NCBI GenBank assembly: GCA_965652975.1
Contig: CBFGYO010000106.1
Coordinates: forward strand, 1-14,276
Direction: 5' to 3'
DNA from: CADEDV01 sp036374495
GTDB taxonomy: Bacteria; Bacteroidota; Bacteroidia; Chitinophagales; Chitinophagaceae
DNA: 14,276 nt
The notes beneath the pieces are model-generated. The model was not told where the DNA came from, searched no databases, and saw nothing but the letters and a program-made list of their open reading frames with translations. Positions 7,835 to 14,276 of this stretch are shown in pieces (position 1 is the first letter of the stretch; each line of letters opens with the position of its first letter). Made by a program: the position numbers and the translations under genes.

Positions 7835-7862
7835 CCGTTAATTTCTCCCAGTAAATATACGA

Positions 7863-7893
7863 TTGCGAAATAGCAAATACTGTAGTTACTTTG
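7863..7893 (+). promoter_or_regulatory. Promoter of the T9SS cargo gene
   Basis: TTG at 7863-7865, a 20-nt spacer, then TTACTTTG at 7886-7893. This is the same -7 octamer and spacing as at the GtrA gene. The predicted start near 7897 gives a leader of about 95 nt before the ATG at 7992. Confidence 0.5.
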
Positions 7894-7991
7894 TCTTCGC
7901 TTCACCGCCACCGTATCCATTATCCCCATAAAAACGCTGTTCGCAAGCCGTCCAACCATCCTGGAGAAAATCCGCAGTTAACCCTCGGATT

Positions 7992-8714
7992 ATGAAACAA
8001 CGTTTTTCCTTTTTCAAAATTGCATTGCTTGTCTTCTGCAGCAATTACAATTATACATCGCTATTAGCACAACAGGTGCACACTGCCGTACCCTATCTTT
8101 CTTCTGTAGCAGTTGCTAACACAATATTCGCAACAAGCGACATAAATCAAAAAGATAATTCTGCTGCTACAGTTGTAGAAAACTTTATGGTTACGAAAAG
8201 GGTTGATGGTGCTGCACAATTGCAGTGGTCTTCATTAAGCGATAAAATAGAGGTATCATTTTTTATCGAGCACTCTGTAAACGGCTCCGATTTTGTAACT
8301 GTTGGAGAAATTGCCAGTCACGCTGTAGCACAAAAGGATTTTTCATACGATTTTCTTCATAAGGACGCATCAAACGGTGTAAATTATTATCGATTAAGAA
8401 TCGAAGCGGAAGATGGTCAGCCAGTATACACCGAAGTGCAGAAAATAGTAGTGGGCAATAAAAAACAACCCCTGGTTATTTATCCCAATCCCGCCATCGG
8501 CAGTACGTTTCTCTCAATAAATGCAAACGACGACGAAAAGGTAAAAGTGTCGGTACTTGACCTGGCAGGTACTGAAATAGAATCGCAGATAGTTGTTGTA
8601 AAAAAACACAGAGCTTCTCTCGATGTGTCCAATACGGGTCGCGGCATGTATACGATTGTTGTATCCCGCACCAACGGTGAGCAACTTCGTGGCAAGTTAC
8701 TGGTAGCATTTTAG
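7992..8714 (+). CDS. Small secreted protein with T9SS type A sorting domain
   Basis: The 240 residues begin with a signal peptide (1-26, cleavage likely at LLA-QQ). Residues 62-152 resemble the fibronectin-like module common before Bacteroidetes sorting domains: 'QLQWSSLSDKIEVSFFIEHS', 'GSDFVTVGEI' and 'NYYRLRIEAEDG'. Residues 158-240 are the type A sorting domain: 'VIYPNPAIGST', 'VSVLDLAGTEI', then 'LDVSNTGRGMYTIVV' and a 'GKLLVAF' end. Such domains direct proteins through the type IX secretion system to the cell surface or medium. No enzyme domain is present, so it may be a structural or adhesive surface protein, or a remnant of a larger cargo protein. It is convergent with the YdeI-type gene, 33 nt away, with no obvious terminator between them. 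Confidence 0.85.
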   Translation: MKQRFSFFKIALLVFCSNYNYTSLLAQQVHTAVPYLSSVAVANTIFATSDINQKDNSAATVVENFMVTKRVDGAAQLQWSSLSDKIEVSFFIEHSVNGSDFVTVGEIASHAVAQKDFSYDFLHKDASNGVNYYRLRIEAEDGQPVYTEVQKIVVGNKKQPLVIYPNPAIGSTFLSINANDDEKVKVSVLDLAGTEIESQIVVVKKHRASLDVSNTGRGMYTIVVSRTNGEQLRGKLLVAF

Positions 8715-8747
8715 AACCTTTAGACCGGCTCGCCGCTCGTAGCTTCT

Positions 8748-9410
8748 TCATATATTCCTGGGATTCTTCCAGCTTTTACCCAACCTCTCAATCATTCCTT
8801 TTATCCGCTCGGTGCGCGTTTCTTCCCGCTTTGCCGTTACGATCCATTCGATATATTCTTTCTTATGCGAAAATGCCAGGCTATCGAAATAGTTTCCTTC
8901 CTTTTTATGCTTTTTCAATGCGGCGGCAACATCGTCCGGCAGTTTTACTTTTTTAGTTGCCGGGTCTACCCATTTAAAAATTTCGCGTTCCGGTTTGGGT
9001 TTGGCCTCTTTTAGTTTATCAGCCTCGTTTTTGGCGCGGAAACCAAAAACAGACCAGGTATCGTTGAAGGAGATCAGGTTGATCCAGGCCAGCTTATCAC
9101 TTTCGGCCATTAAACATTCCCATCCTTTGTCGCGGGTAAGATCAGTTTGCATACCTGAACTTCCTTTAGGATAATACACCCAAACAACTACGTTTTCTTT
9201 GATGAGCTTCATTACCCGGCTCATTTCCTTTTCGAGCTGCGCGCGATTATTGACGAACCAATGGATCTGGTCATAGTTTTTTCCCGTGGTTATAATCTGC
9301 ACATTTGAGGGTATGCCCGTTATGTCTTTCCTGAAGTTGTCAGGTGCATTCAGAGTCAGTAGGCTCATATTTTCTTTTACCCGTAATTTTTGAGCGATAG
9401 TATTTGCCAT
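8748..9410 (-). CDS. YdeI/OmpD-associated (OmdA-like) protein with DUF3052-like N-terminus
   Basis: The 220 residues fall into two parts. Residues 15-127 ('LLTLNAPDNF', 'WVYYPKGSSGMQTDLTRD', 'NDTWSVFGFRAKN') resemble the DUF3052-type domain. Residues 156-216 ('KLPDDVAAALKKH', 'FSHKKEYIEWIVTAKREETR', 'RIKGMIERL') resemble the bacteriocin-protection YdeI/OmpD-associated domain (OmdA). A charged linker rich in Lys, Glu and Pro joins them. No signal peptide is seen, so it is probably cytoplasmic. The biochemical role of either domain is unknown; 'bacteriocin protection' is the family label, not evidence here. An internal ATG at residue 15 (9368) starts right at the conserved domain and is a possible alternative start. 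It lies 48 nt downstream of the DUF456 gene on the same strand, likely co-transcribed. Confidence 0.75.
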   Translation of the reverse strand: MANTIAQKLRVKENMSLLTLNAPDNFRKDITGIPSNVQIITTGKNYDQIHWFVNNRAQLEKEMSRVMKLIKENVVVWVYYPKGSSGMQTDLTRDKGWECLMAESDKLAWINLISFNDTWSVFGFRAKNEADKLKEAKPKPEREIFKWVDPATKKVKLPDDVAAALKKHKKEGNYFDSLAFSHKKEYIEWIVTAKREETRTERIKGMIERLGKSWKNPRNI

Positions 9411-9458
9411 ACTATAAATGTAGAAAAGGAAAGGAATATTGATTACTTCAAAATTGCT

Positions 9459-9929
9459 TTAAATGCTTTTGATTACATAATACAATAGCATAAAGCAAAC
9501 CACGAGTTTCAAAAAAGAACCCAGCAGAAATCCCACAAATGACCCGAGTGCTGCACGAAATGACTTTCGTGAATCCTGCCCGGCAATCATCTCACCAATA
9601 AATGCTCCCATGAATGGTCCGATGATAACACCTAAGGGCCCCATCCAGAATGCCAGCAAGAATCCAACGGTACAACCCCAGACGCCGTACTTGGTGCCAC
9701 CAAATTTTTTAGTTCCCCAGATCGGTATCAGGTAGTCGAGCGCCAGCGACAGTAAGACAATGCCGCCCCAGATGAGCACAAATTTGGTAGTGAAAGGGTC
9801 AGGTTCGCGGAAAAGCTGGATGAGCAGGCCGACATAAGCAATCGGGGGCCCGGGTAGCAATGGCAGAAAACTGCCCACAATGCCAGTAATGATGAGGATA
9901 ATGCCCAAACTGATCCATAGCCACTCCAT
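9459..9929 (-). CDS. DUF456 family membrane protein
   Basis: A 156-residue integral membrane protein with several hydrophobic segments (about 3-21, 29-39, 49-68, 83-113, 127-153). The 'FLPLLPGPPIAYVGLL' motif (21-36) and the Gly-rich 'GPLGVIIGPFMGAFIGEMIAG' stretch (97-117) are characteristic of DUF456, a family without a defined function. Glycine-zipper-like spacing suggests tight helix packing or self-association (inference). The ATG at 9929 follows a possible -7 element on the minus strand. It is the first gene of a likely two-gene unit with the YdeI-type gene and is divergent from dnaK. Confidence 0.85.
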   Translation of the reverse strand: MEWLWISLGIILIITGIVGSFLPLLPGPPIAYVGLLIQLFREPDPFTTKFVLIWGGIVLLSLALDYLIPIWGTKKFGGTKYGVWGCTVGFLLAFWMGPLGVIIGPFMGAFIGEMIAGQDSRKSFRAALGSFVGFLLGSFLKLVVCFMLLYYVIKSI

Positions 9930-9944
9930 ATTAGAAAGTTAATA

Positions 9945-9952
9945 CAAAGATC
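9945..9952 (-). promoter_or_regulatory. Possible -7 element for the DUF456 gene
   Basis: GATCTTTG on the minus strand matches TAnnTTTG at 7 of 8 positions. It lies 15 nt before the ATG at 9929, implying a leader near 12 nt. I could not find a good TTG at the -33 position, so this is weak. Confidence 0.3.
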
Positions 9953-10129
9953 GTACTGCAACCATGCTTCGTCATATGAACTATAAGGAAATAGAAGCGT
10001 TTTCAGTCAAACTCGTCTATGCATCAAAAGCAGCCTGACAATTTTGCACGTTCTTTGCAGACGGCATAATGATTGAATACCAGTTGCTGTCTGCCCAAAA
10101 TGGGTTGATTTTAAACAGAAATTTTAATT

Positions 10130-12055
10130 ATGGGAAAAATAATAGGAATTGACCTGGGTACTACCAACAGTTGCGTTGCCGTAATGGAAGGCAGCGAGCC
10201 AGTAGTAATAGCCAATGACGAAGGACGCCGCACAACCCCGTCTGTCGTGGCTTTTTTAAAAAATGGGGAGCGGAAAGTAGGTGATCCGGCAAAGCGCCAG
10301 GCTATCACTAACCCACAAAATACCATTACCTCCGTAAAGCGGTTCATGGGCCGCAGGCACGACGAGGTTACGGAAGAAATTAGCCACTGGAGCTACAAAG
10401 TGGTAAAAGGTGACAATAATACGGTCAGGATTGACATAGATGGCAGATTATATACGCCACAGGAAATATCTGCTATGATTCTTCAAAAAATGAAGAAAAC
10501 TGCAGAAGATTATCTCGGCCAGGAAGTAACGGAGGCTGTGATTACTGTGCCCGCTTACTTCAACGACGCACAGCGCCAGGCAACTAAAGAAGCCGGTGAA
10601 ATCGCGGGTCTTAACGTGCGCAGGATAGTAAACGAACCAACGGCGGCTGCGCTTGCCTACGGTCTCGATAAAGGCAAACACGATCACAAGATCGCAGTAT
10701 TCGACCTTGGTGGTGGTACGTTTGATATTTCGGTACTGGAATTGGGTGATGGCGTGTTTGAAGTAAAATCAACCAACGGTGATACTCACCTCGGTGGTGA
10801 TGATTTTGACAAAGTGATCATGGACTGGCTTGCCGATGAGTTTAAAAAAGACGAAGCCATCGACCTGCGCAAAGATCCAATGGCATTGCAGCGTTTGAAA
10901 GAAGCTTCAGAAAAAGCAAAGGTGGAATTAAGTTCGTCTTCAGAAACGGAAGTTAACCTCCCTTATATTACGGCTGTTGATGGTGTGCCTAAACACCTGG
11001 TAAAAAAATTGAGCCGTGCAAAGTTTGAACAACTTGCAGACAACCTGTTTTCACGTTGCCTCAAACCTTGCGAAGCCGCACTAAAAGATGCAGGGCTCTC
11101 TACATCGCAAATTGATGAAGTGATCCTGGTAGGTGGTAGCACACGTATCCCTAAAGTACAGGAGATCGTAGAAAAGTTTTTTGGCAAAAAACCTCACAAG
11201 GGAGTAAACCCTGATGAAGTAGTAGCAGTTGGTGCCGCCATCCAGGGCGCAGTGCTAACTGGTGAAGTAAAAGATGTATTGCTGTTGGATGTTACACCAC
11301 TTTCATTGGGTATTGAAACAATGGGCGGTGTAATGACAAGACTTATCGATAGCAACACCACGATACCTACAAAGAAATCTGAAGTGTTTTCTACAGCCAG
11401 CGACAACCAGCCTGGTGTTCAGATCCATGTATTGCAGGGAGAACGACCCATGTCGAAAGATAATAAGAGCCTGGGCATGTTCAACCTCGATGGTATACCA
11501 CCGGCACCAAGAGGTTTACCTCAGATCGAAGTAACATTCGATATCGATGCCAATGGTATTTTGCATGTAACAGCAAAAGATAAAGGAACAGGCAAAGAGC
11601 AGAAGATTCATATCGAAGCAGGTAGTGGATTGAATAAAGATGAAGTGGAAAGAATGAAAGCGGAAGCTCGTGCCAATGAAGCTACCGACAAGGCGGAAAA
11701 AGAAAAGGTAGAAAAATTAAATATGGCCGACAGTATGGTGTTCCAGACTGAAAAGCAATTGAAGGAATATGGCGACAAGATTCCTGCCGATAAAAAGACA
11801 GCGATAGAAACTGCGGCAGAAAAACTAAAAGAAGCACATAAATCGCAGGACATTGCTGGTATTGACACTGCTCTTGCGGGTTTGAATGCAGCATGGACAG
11901 CAGCAAGTGAAGATATTTATAAGTCACAAGCTGAAGGTGCGCAACAACCCGGACCTGATGCAGGCGCGGGAGCAGGTGCAGGCCAACAGGCAGGTGGAAA
12001 TGGTGCAACTGCAAATGATAATGTTACAGATGTTCCATACGAAGAAGTGAAATAA
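10130..12055 (+). CDS. dnaK: Hsp70 chaperone DnaK
   Basis: ATP-dependent cytosolic chaperone that binds exposed hydrophobic peptides and works with DnaJ and GrpE in folding. The 641 residues give a full-length DnaK. The nucleotide-binding domain (1-382) carries the phosphate-1 loop 'GIDLGTTNSCVAVMEG' (6-21), Lys70, 'NEPTAAALAYG' (168-178), phosphate-2 'FDLGGGTFD' (191-199, Thr197 being the usual autophosphorylation position) and 'LVGGSTRIPKVQ' (333-344). The linker 'VLLLDVTPLSLG' lies at 383-394. The substrate-binding beta domain (about 395-500), helical lid (501-600), a Gly/Ala/Gln-rich tail (603-623) and 'DVPYEEVK' end follow. There is no dnaJ or grpE next to it and I see no CIRCE operator upstream, so heat-shock control is not visible. 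A strong terminator follows 19 nt after the stop. Confidence 0.98.
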   Translation: MGKIIGIDLGTTNSCVAVMEGSEPVVIANDEGRRTTPSVVAFLKNGERKVGDPAKRQAITNPQNTITSVKRFMGRRHDEVTEEISHWSYKVVKGDNNTVRIDIDGRLYTPQEISAMILQKMKKTAEDYLGQEVTEAVITVPAYFNDAQRQATKEAGEIAGLNVRRIVNEPTAAALAYGLDKGKHDHKIAVFDLGGGTFDISVLELGDGVFEVKSTNGDTHLGGDDFDKVIMDWLADEFKKDEAIDLRKDPMALQRLKEASEKAKVELSSSSETEVNLPYITAVDGVPKHLVKKLSRAKFEQLADNLFSRCLKPCEAALKDAGLSTSQIDEVILVGGSTRIPKVQEIVEKFFGKKPHKGVNPDEVVAVGAAIQGAVLTGEVKDVLLLDVTPLSLGIETMGGVMTRLIDSNTTIPTKKSEVFSTASDNQPGVQIHVLQGERPMSKDNKSLGMFNLDGIPPAPRGLPQIEVTFDIDANGILHVTAKDKGTGKEQKIHIEAGSGLNKDEVERMKAEARANEATDKAEKEKVEKLNMADSMVFQTEKQLKEYGDKIPADKKTAIETAAEKLKEAHKSQDIAGIDTALAGLNAAWTAASEDIYKSQAEGAQQPGPDAGAGAGAGQQAGGNGATANDNVTDVPYEEVK

Positions 12056-12074
12056 TAGAAATAGTGAATTTTTT

Positions 12075-12105
12075 AAAACCCCTGGTTATTTATCAGGGGT
12101 TTTTT
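12075..12105 (+). terminator. Intrinsic terminator of dnaK
   Basis: AAAACCCCTG (12075-12084) pairs perfectly with CAGGGGTTTT (12094-12103) around a 9-nt loop, ending in a run of six T (12100-12105). Confidence 0.9.
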
Positions 12106-12117
12106 ATTTGTGATGTA

Positions 12118-12205
12118 TTAGGACGCAAAAGACGCTGAGCAGACGCGAAGAACGCAAAGGAAAGCTTTGCGATCACTGCGCTCCTTAGCGCCCTTTGCGT
12201 CCTAA
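12118..12205. repeat. 88-nt CTTTGCG-type palindromic element
   Basis: The left arm (12118-12159) starts TTAGGACGCAAA and the right arm (12165-12205) ends TTTGCGTCCTAA. The arms are imperfect inverted repeats about 41 nt long, with a perfect inner stem CGCAAAG (12153-12159) / CTTTGCG (12165-12171) around GAAAG. It sits just after the dnaK terminator and is non-coding. It shares its core 7-mer with the copies at 5755-5788, so it is probably a dispersed repeat of this genome. Confidence 0.8.
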
Positions 12206-12497
12206 GACAAAAAGTAAGTTGTTACATATGCTATCGGAACACTACAAACAACACACATAATTGTTATACGTTGCCTTTTATTTTCTCTTCTCTACCATAC
12301 GCAAAGTTAAACTCGCCGTTTGCTCAATACGCTTACCAATAATCGAAGTTATTACCGTATATTTGCAACATCAATTTGAGCATTGTATAGTACTTACAAA
12401 ATAGGCGACAGAATTCAACACTTCTTCTAACGATTCTTAGTGTTTTTCTCACCGGGCTCAGACATTATTACGTAACATTTAAAATAGGAAATATATC
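12206..12497. other. Gene-free leader region before the small ORF
   Basis: About 292 AT-rich nt without a convincing ORF, tRNA or known riboswitch. The main signal is a TATATTTG at 12358-12365. This is unusually long upstream sequence for a 61-codon gene and may hold a 5' UTR of about 130 nt. Confidence 0.45.
12358..12365 (+). promoter_or_regulatory. Possible -7 element for the small ORF
   Basis: TATATTTG is a full match to TAnnTTTG. No TTG occurs at the expected 17-23 nt upstream, so only half of the promoter is supported. Confidence 0.3.
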
Positions 12498-12683
12498 ATG
12501 AAGAATGATGTGATGCCATCTATTGTCCAGATGGAACAGGAAGTATTAAAAAACCTTGTAAAAGAGGTAAGAGAAACAGTGGCAAGGGACATACAATTGC
12601 CTACAGTAAGAAAACAATCATTTGGAATTGCCGACTTGTGGAATATCCGCAGGCAGGCGAGAACCGCGCGTTCGCGGTTTTAA
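12498..12683 (+). CDS. Small protein with Bacteroidetes 'DLWNI.R' tail
   Basis: A 61-residue protein of unknown function. Residues 1-33 look like an acidic/basic amphipathic helix ('QMEQEVLKNLVKEVRETVA'). The C-terminus 'FGIADLWNIRRQARTARSRF' resembles the 'DLWNIqR..R' endings that I recall from many small uncharacterised Bacteroidetes proteins, which is the main reason to believe it is real. It has no signal peptide and no membrane segment. A purine-rich AGGAAA lies 8 nt before the ATG. The final codons and the stop form a GC-rich hairpin (12662-12679). It lies 442 nt after dnaK, separated by a terminator and a palindrome, so it should have its own promoter. The Arg-rich tail could bind nucleic acid or acidic partners, but that is speculation. 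Confidence 0.65.
   Translation: MKNDVMPSIVQMEQEVLKNLVKEVRETVARDIQLPTVRKQSFGIADLWNIRRQARTARSRF
12662..12683 (+). terminator. Hairpin formed by the last codons of the small ORF
   Basis: AACCGCG (12662-12668) pairs perfectly with CGCGGTT (12673-12679) around CGTT, followed by TTAATT. The stem lies within the codons for the last residues and reaches the TAA stop. The T-tract is short, so termination efficiency is uncertain. Confidence 0.5.
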
Positions 12684-12697
12684 TTAAACCTTAAACT

Positions 12698-12733
12698 ATG
12701 GGACGCAGCACATAAGTGCTGCGTATCCATTTT
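12698..12733 (+). terminator. Second, long hairpin after the small ORF
   Basis: ACGCAGCAC (12703-12711) pairs perfectly with GTGCTGCGT (12716-12724) around ATAA. The stem extends outward through 12698-12702 with 12726-12730, past one bulged base (12725). TTTTG follows (T at 12730-12733). It lies between the convergent small ORF and paralogue A and probably terminates plus-strand transcripts. Confidence 0.6.
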
Positions 12734-12752
12734 GTACTTTTCAAAATTATAA

Positions 12753-13595
12753 TCAGGGAAGATTTGATTTGGCTAAAGGTTTCTCATAAATAAACCTCAC
12801 AAGCGCATTTTTTTTATCATCAGAGGTGAGATAAAGTTGGTAGCGTTTATCACCGGCATTCACGATCATAAGCGCCGTATTGGGAGGTATTGATCCCATA
12901 TTTTCTCCAACCATTACTACTTCCTGTATCGTACGCTGAAAATCCACTTTCACACTTGCAGAAACAGGTTTTGCAGATAAAATTTTATTAGATACTACGG
13001 GCATATCATTGATGTAAACCGATATCGTATCACCATCCACTACGCCGTTGTCGTAAAAATCAAGCCGGATAAGGCCGGTATCTACTTTGATCTCCCGTAC
13101 GAGTTCAGCCTTTCTTTCAATTAATGTGCGCGGTAGATTGGGTTTGAAATCCGATTTTGAAAACCGTGTGAGCACGATGGTTCCAGGTGGACAATTTGCT
13201 TTATTATCCATCGTCTTGCCGCTCCATGAACCTCGTAGCTGTTCTTCAGCGCCACTGCCTTTATGAAAACTAAGGGCGTATTTTTTTATGCAGGGCACAC
13301 AATCTGCCGGTATACGAAAAGTGGTAACACCCAGTTCACTAATGGATATCGAGTTGCTGTCGGAGCTATAATTGCCGGCAAAGGTTTCTTTTACAAAATT
13401 GGTAGTGTCGGAATAATGATAGGAGACACCGGATATTTTAGTTCCGGATACACTTAGTTGCAGTTCGATATTATAAACGGGAAAACAACCCCCGGGCTCC
13501 ATTACAAGCTTCCCTCTCCAAATCCCATTAATATCCTGCGCTGCCACAAAATTAAGGTGGAGTAGCAGGGCAATTAAAAAAAAGAAATAGCGCAT
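12753..13595 (-). CDS. Secreted two-domain protein, paralogue A
   Basis: Function not recognised. The 280 residues begin with a signal peptide (1-20, cleavage at VAA-QD). An N-terminal beta-rich domain (about 21-145) starts 'DINGIWRGKL', has four Cys (37, 99, 102, 135) and 'LRGSWSGKT' near 120-128; it resembles a small lipocalin-like barrel, but that is a guess. The C-terminal domain (164-273) contains 'DNGVVDGDTISVYIND' (182-197), an acidic loop that could bind calcium, plus 'VVMVGENMGSIPPNTALMIV' and 'KNALVRFIYEKP'. The same domain ends the next gene upstream. The ATG at 13595 is preferred over a TTG at 13601. It lies 62 nt downstream of paralogue B, probably in one operon. Confidence 0.75.
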   Translation of the reverse strand: MRYFFFLIALLLHLNFVAAQDINGIWRGKLVMEPGGCFPVYNIELQLSVSGTKISGVSYHYSDTTNFVKETFAGNYSSDSNSISISELGVTTFRIPADCVPCIKKYALSFHKGSGAEEQLRGSWSGKTMDNKANCPPGTIVLTRFSKSDFKPNLPRTLIERKAELVREIKVDTGLIRLDFYDNGVVDGDTISVYINDMPVVSNKILSAKPVSASVKVDFQRTIQEVVMVGENMGSIPPNTALMIVNAGDKRYQLYLTSDDKKNALVRFIYEKPLAKSNLP

Positions 13596-13657
13596 GAGCA
13601 ATGAAAATAGAAGAAATTACCGAAGACGGTCGAAAAATTACAGAAACGGTTAGTAGA

Positions 13658-14276
13658 TTATTTTGGTTTTACATACCGGAAGCGCACGACAGCATTTTTC
13701 TGTTCTGTCGACGTTATCCTTACATCGAAACGCTGATCGCCCGACTCTACGATCATCAGGGAAGTATTTGGAGGAATGCGACCGAGATTTTCGGCAACCA
13801 TCACCAGCTCGTGCTCGGAATTATCTTCATCCATTTTCAATTTAATGATCAATGGCGATGCCGTTAATCTTTTAGCCGACAATACCAGCTTTTTATCCAT
13901 GTATACGGAAATGGTATCGTCGTCAATTTCACCATTGTCAAACAATTTCACCACTACATTCTCGTCGCTCACATTTAATGTCTTTACCAATTCATTGGTC
14001 CGGCTCTTCAACGCGTCAGGTGTGGCCACAGGGATCGTGATTTTCTTAGTTACCGGCGGTTCAATTTTCTTTACAGTATCCACTGGCGGAATCACAGGGG
14101 GATTCGTTTTGGGTTTAGCTTTTGCCTGGTCCGTAACTTTTGGAGCAGGTTTTTTTACCGGTGGATTGGTAACAGGCGGAGTAGTGGTTTTTGGGGTAGT
14201 TGCAGGTGGCTTGGCAGGCGAAGTAGTTGCTACATCACCCTTCTTTCGGAGAAAGGGTTCAACATAAAAATCAGAA
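13658..14276 (-). CDS. Secreted-type protein with Pro-rich linker, paralogue B (5' partial)
   Basis: The frame is open from the right edge to a TAG/TAA-type stop at 13658, about 205 codons, with no start inside the window that looks genuine (a GTG at 14095 lies inside the linker). It begins 'SDFYVEPFLRKKGD', continues as a Pro/Lys/Thr/Val-rich linker of about 70 residues ('PPATTPKTTPPVTNPP', 'KKIEPPVTKK'), and ends in a 110-residue domain with 'LFDNGEIDDDTISVYMD', 'ELVMVAENLGRIPPNTSLMIV' and 'KNAVVRFRYVKPK'. That domain aligns without gaps to the C-terminus of paralogue A. The SDF residues at the edge match 'SKSDF' (146-150) of A, suggesting that B also has the A-type N-terminal domain beyond the window. 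The linker would project the end domain from a surface or partner. Function unknown. Confidence 0.75.
   Translation of the reverse strand, partial: SDFYVEPFLRKKGDVATTSPAKPPATTPKTTTPPVTNPPVKKPAPKVTDQAKAKPKTNPPVIPPVDTVKKIEPPVTKKITIPVATPDALKSRTNELVKTLNVSDENVVVKLFDNGEIDDDTISVYMDKKLVLSAKRLTASPLIIKLKMDEDNSEHELVMVAENLGRIPPNTSLMIVESGDQRFDVRITSTEQKNAVVRFRYVKPK

Noticed and set aside
8476..8751. Minus-strand frames opposite the T9SS sorting domain
   Set aside because: Low-complexity translations with no motif, antisense to a recognised domain.
9930..10129. Heat-shock operator (CIRCE) upstream of dnaK
   Set aside because: I looked for TTAGCACTC-N9-GAGTGCTAA and saw nothing close to it.
12302..12309. 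Minus-strand TAACTTTG as a promoter inside the small-ORF leader
   Set aside because: The octamer matches TAnnTTTG, but there is no TTG at suitable spacing and only a six-codon frame follows.
13601..13867. 88-codon plus-strand frame between and over the paralogues
   Set aside because: It lies mostly antisense to paralogue B and has no recognisable features.
13776..14267. 163-codon plus-strand frame with Gly/Val/Thr-rich hydrophobic translation
   Set aside because: It is the antisense shadow of the Pro/Lys/Thr-rich linker and end domain of paralogue B, which has clear homology to paralogue A.

Overview
The window looks like a chromosomal segment of a Bacteroidota bacterium, probably of the Chitinophagia/Chitinophagaceae type. 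The evidence is a protein with a type IX secretion (T9SS) sorting domain, a DUF4403 lipoprotein, a GtrA protein with the Bacteroidetes-style 'IDFFYP' N-terminus, a small protein with the 'DLWNI.R' tail, promoter-like sites of the Bacteroidetes TTG / TAnnTTTG type, and mostly absent Shine-Dalgarno sequences. The genus is an inference. No database search was possible, so family names come from recognising motifs.

Layout from left to right: the signal-peptide end of an outer-membrane-type gene leaving the window (minus, 1-121); glgB, glycogen branching enzyme (plus, 239-2272); a periplasmic or secreted TPR protein (plus, 2583-3638) with a strong terminator; a 174-nt palindromic repeat element between convergent genes; argS (minus, 3875-5671); an intergenic CTTTGCG repeat and a promoter; a GtrA membrane protein (plus, 5863-6378) overlapping tail-to-tail with a DUF4403 lipoprotein (minus, 6368-7801); a small T9SS cargo protein (plus, 7992-8714); a DUF456 membrane protein and a YdeI/OmpD-associated-type protein, probably one operon (minus, 9929-8748); dnaK (plus, 10130-12055) with a textbook terminator, followed by a second palindromic element; a 61-codon gene of unknown role with a long leader (plus, 12498-12683); and two tandem secreted paralogues sharing a 110-residue C-terminal domain (minus, 12753-14276, the second incomplete).

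Most genes are single units in alternating orientation, so this reads as core housekeeping DNA (ArgS, DnaK, GlgB) mixed with lineage-specific envelope proteins rather than one pathway or a mobile island. I see no transposase, integrase, CRISPR array, tRNA, rRNA or defence cassette. The least explained parts are the paralogue pair at the right edge, the small gene after dnaK whose last codons form a hairpin, and two families of palindromic intergenic repeats built from 7-nt units.
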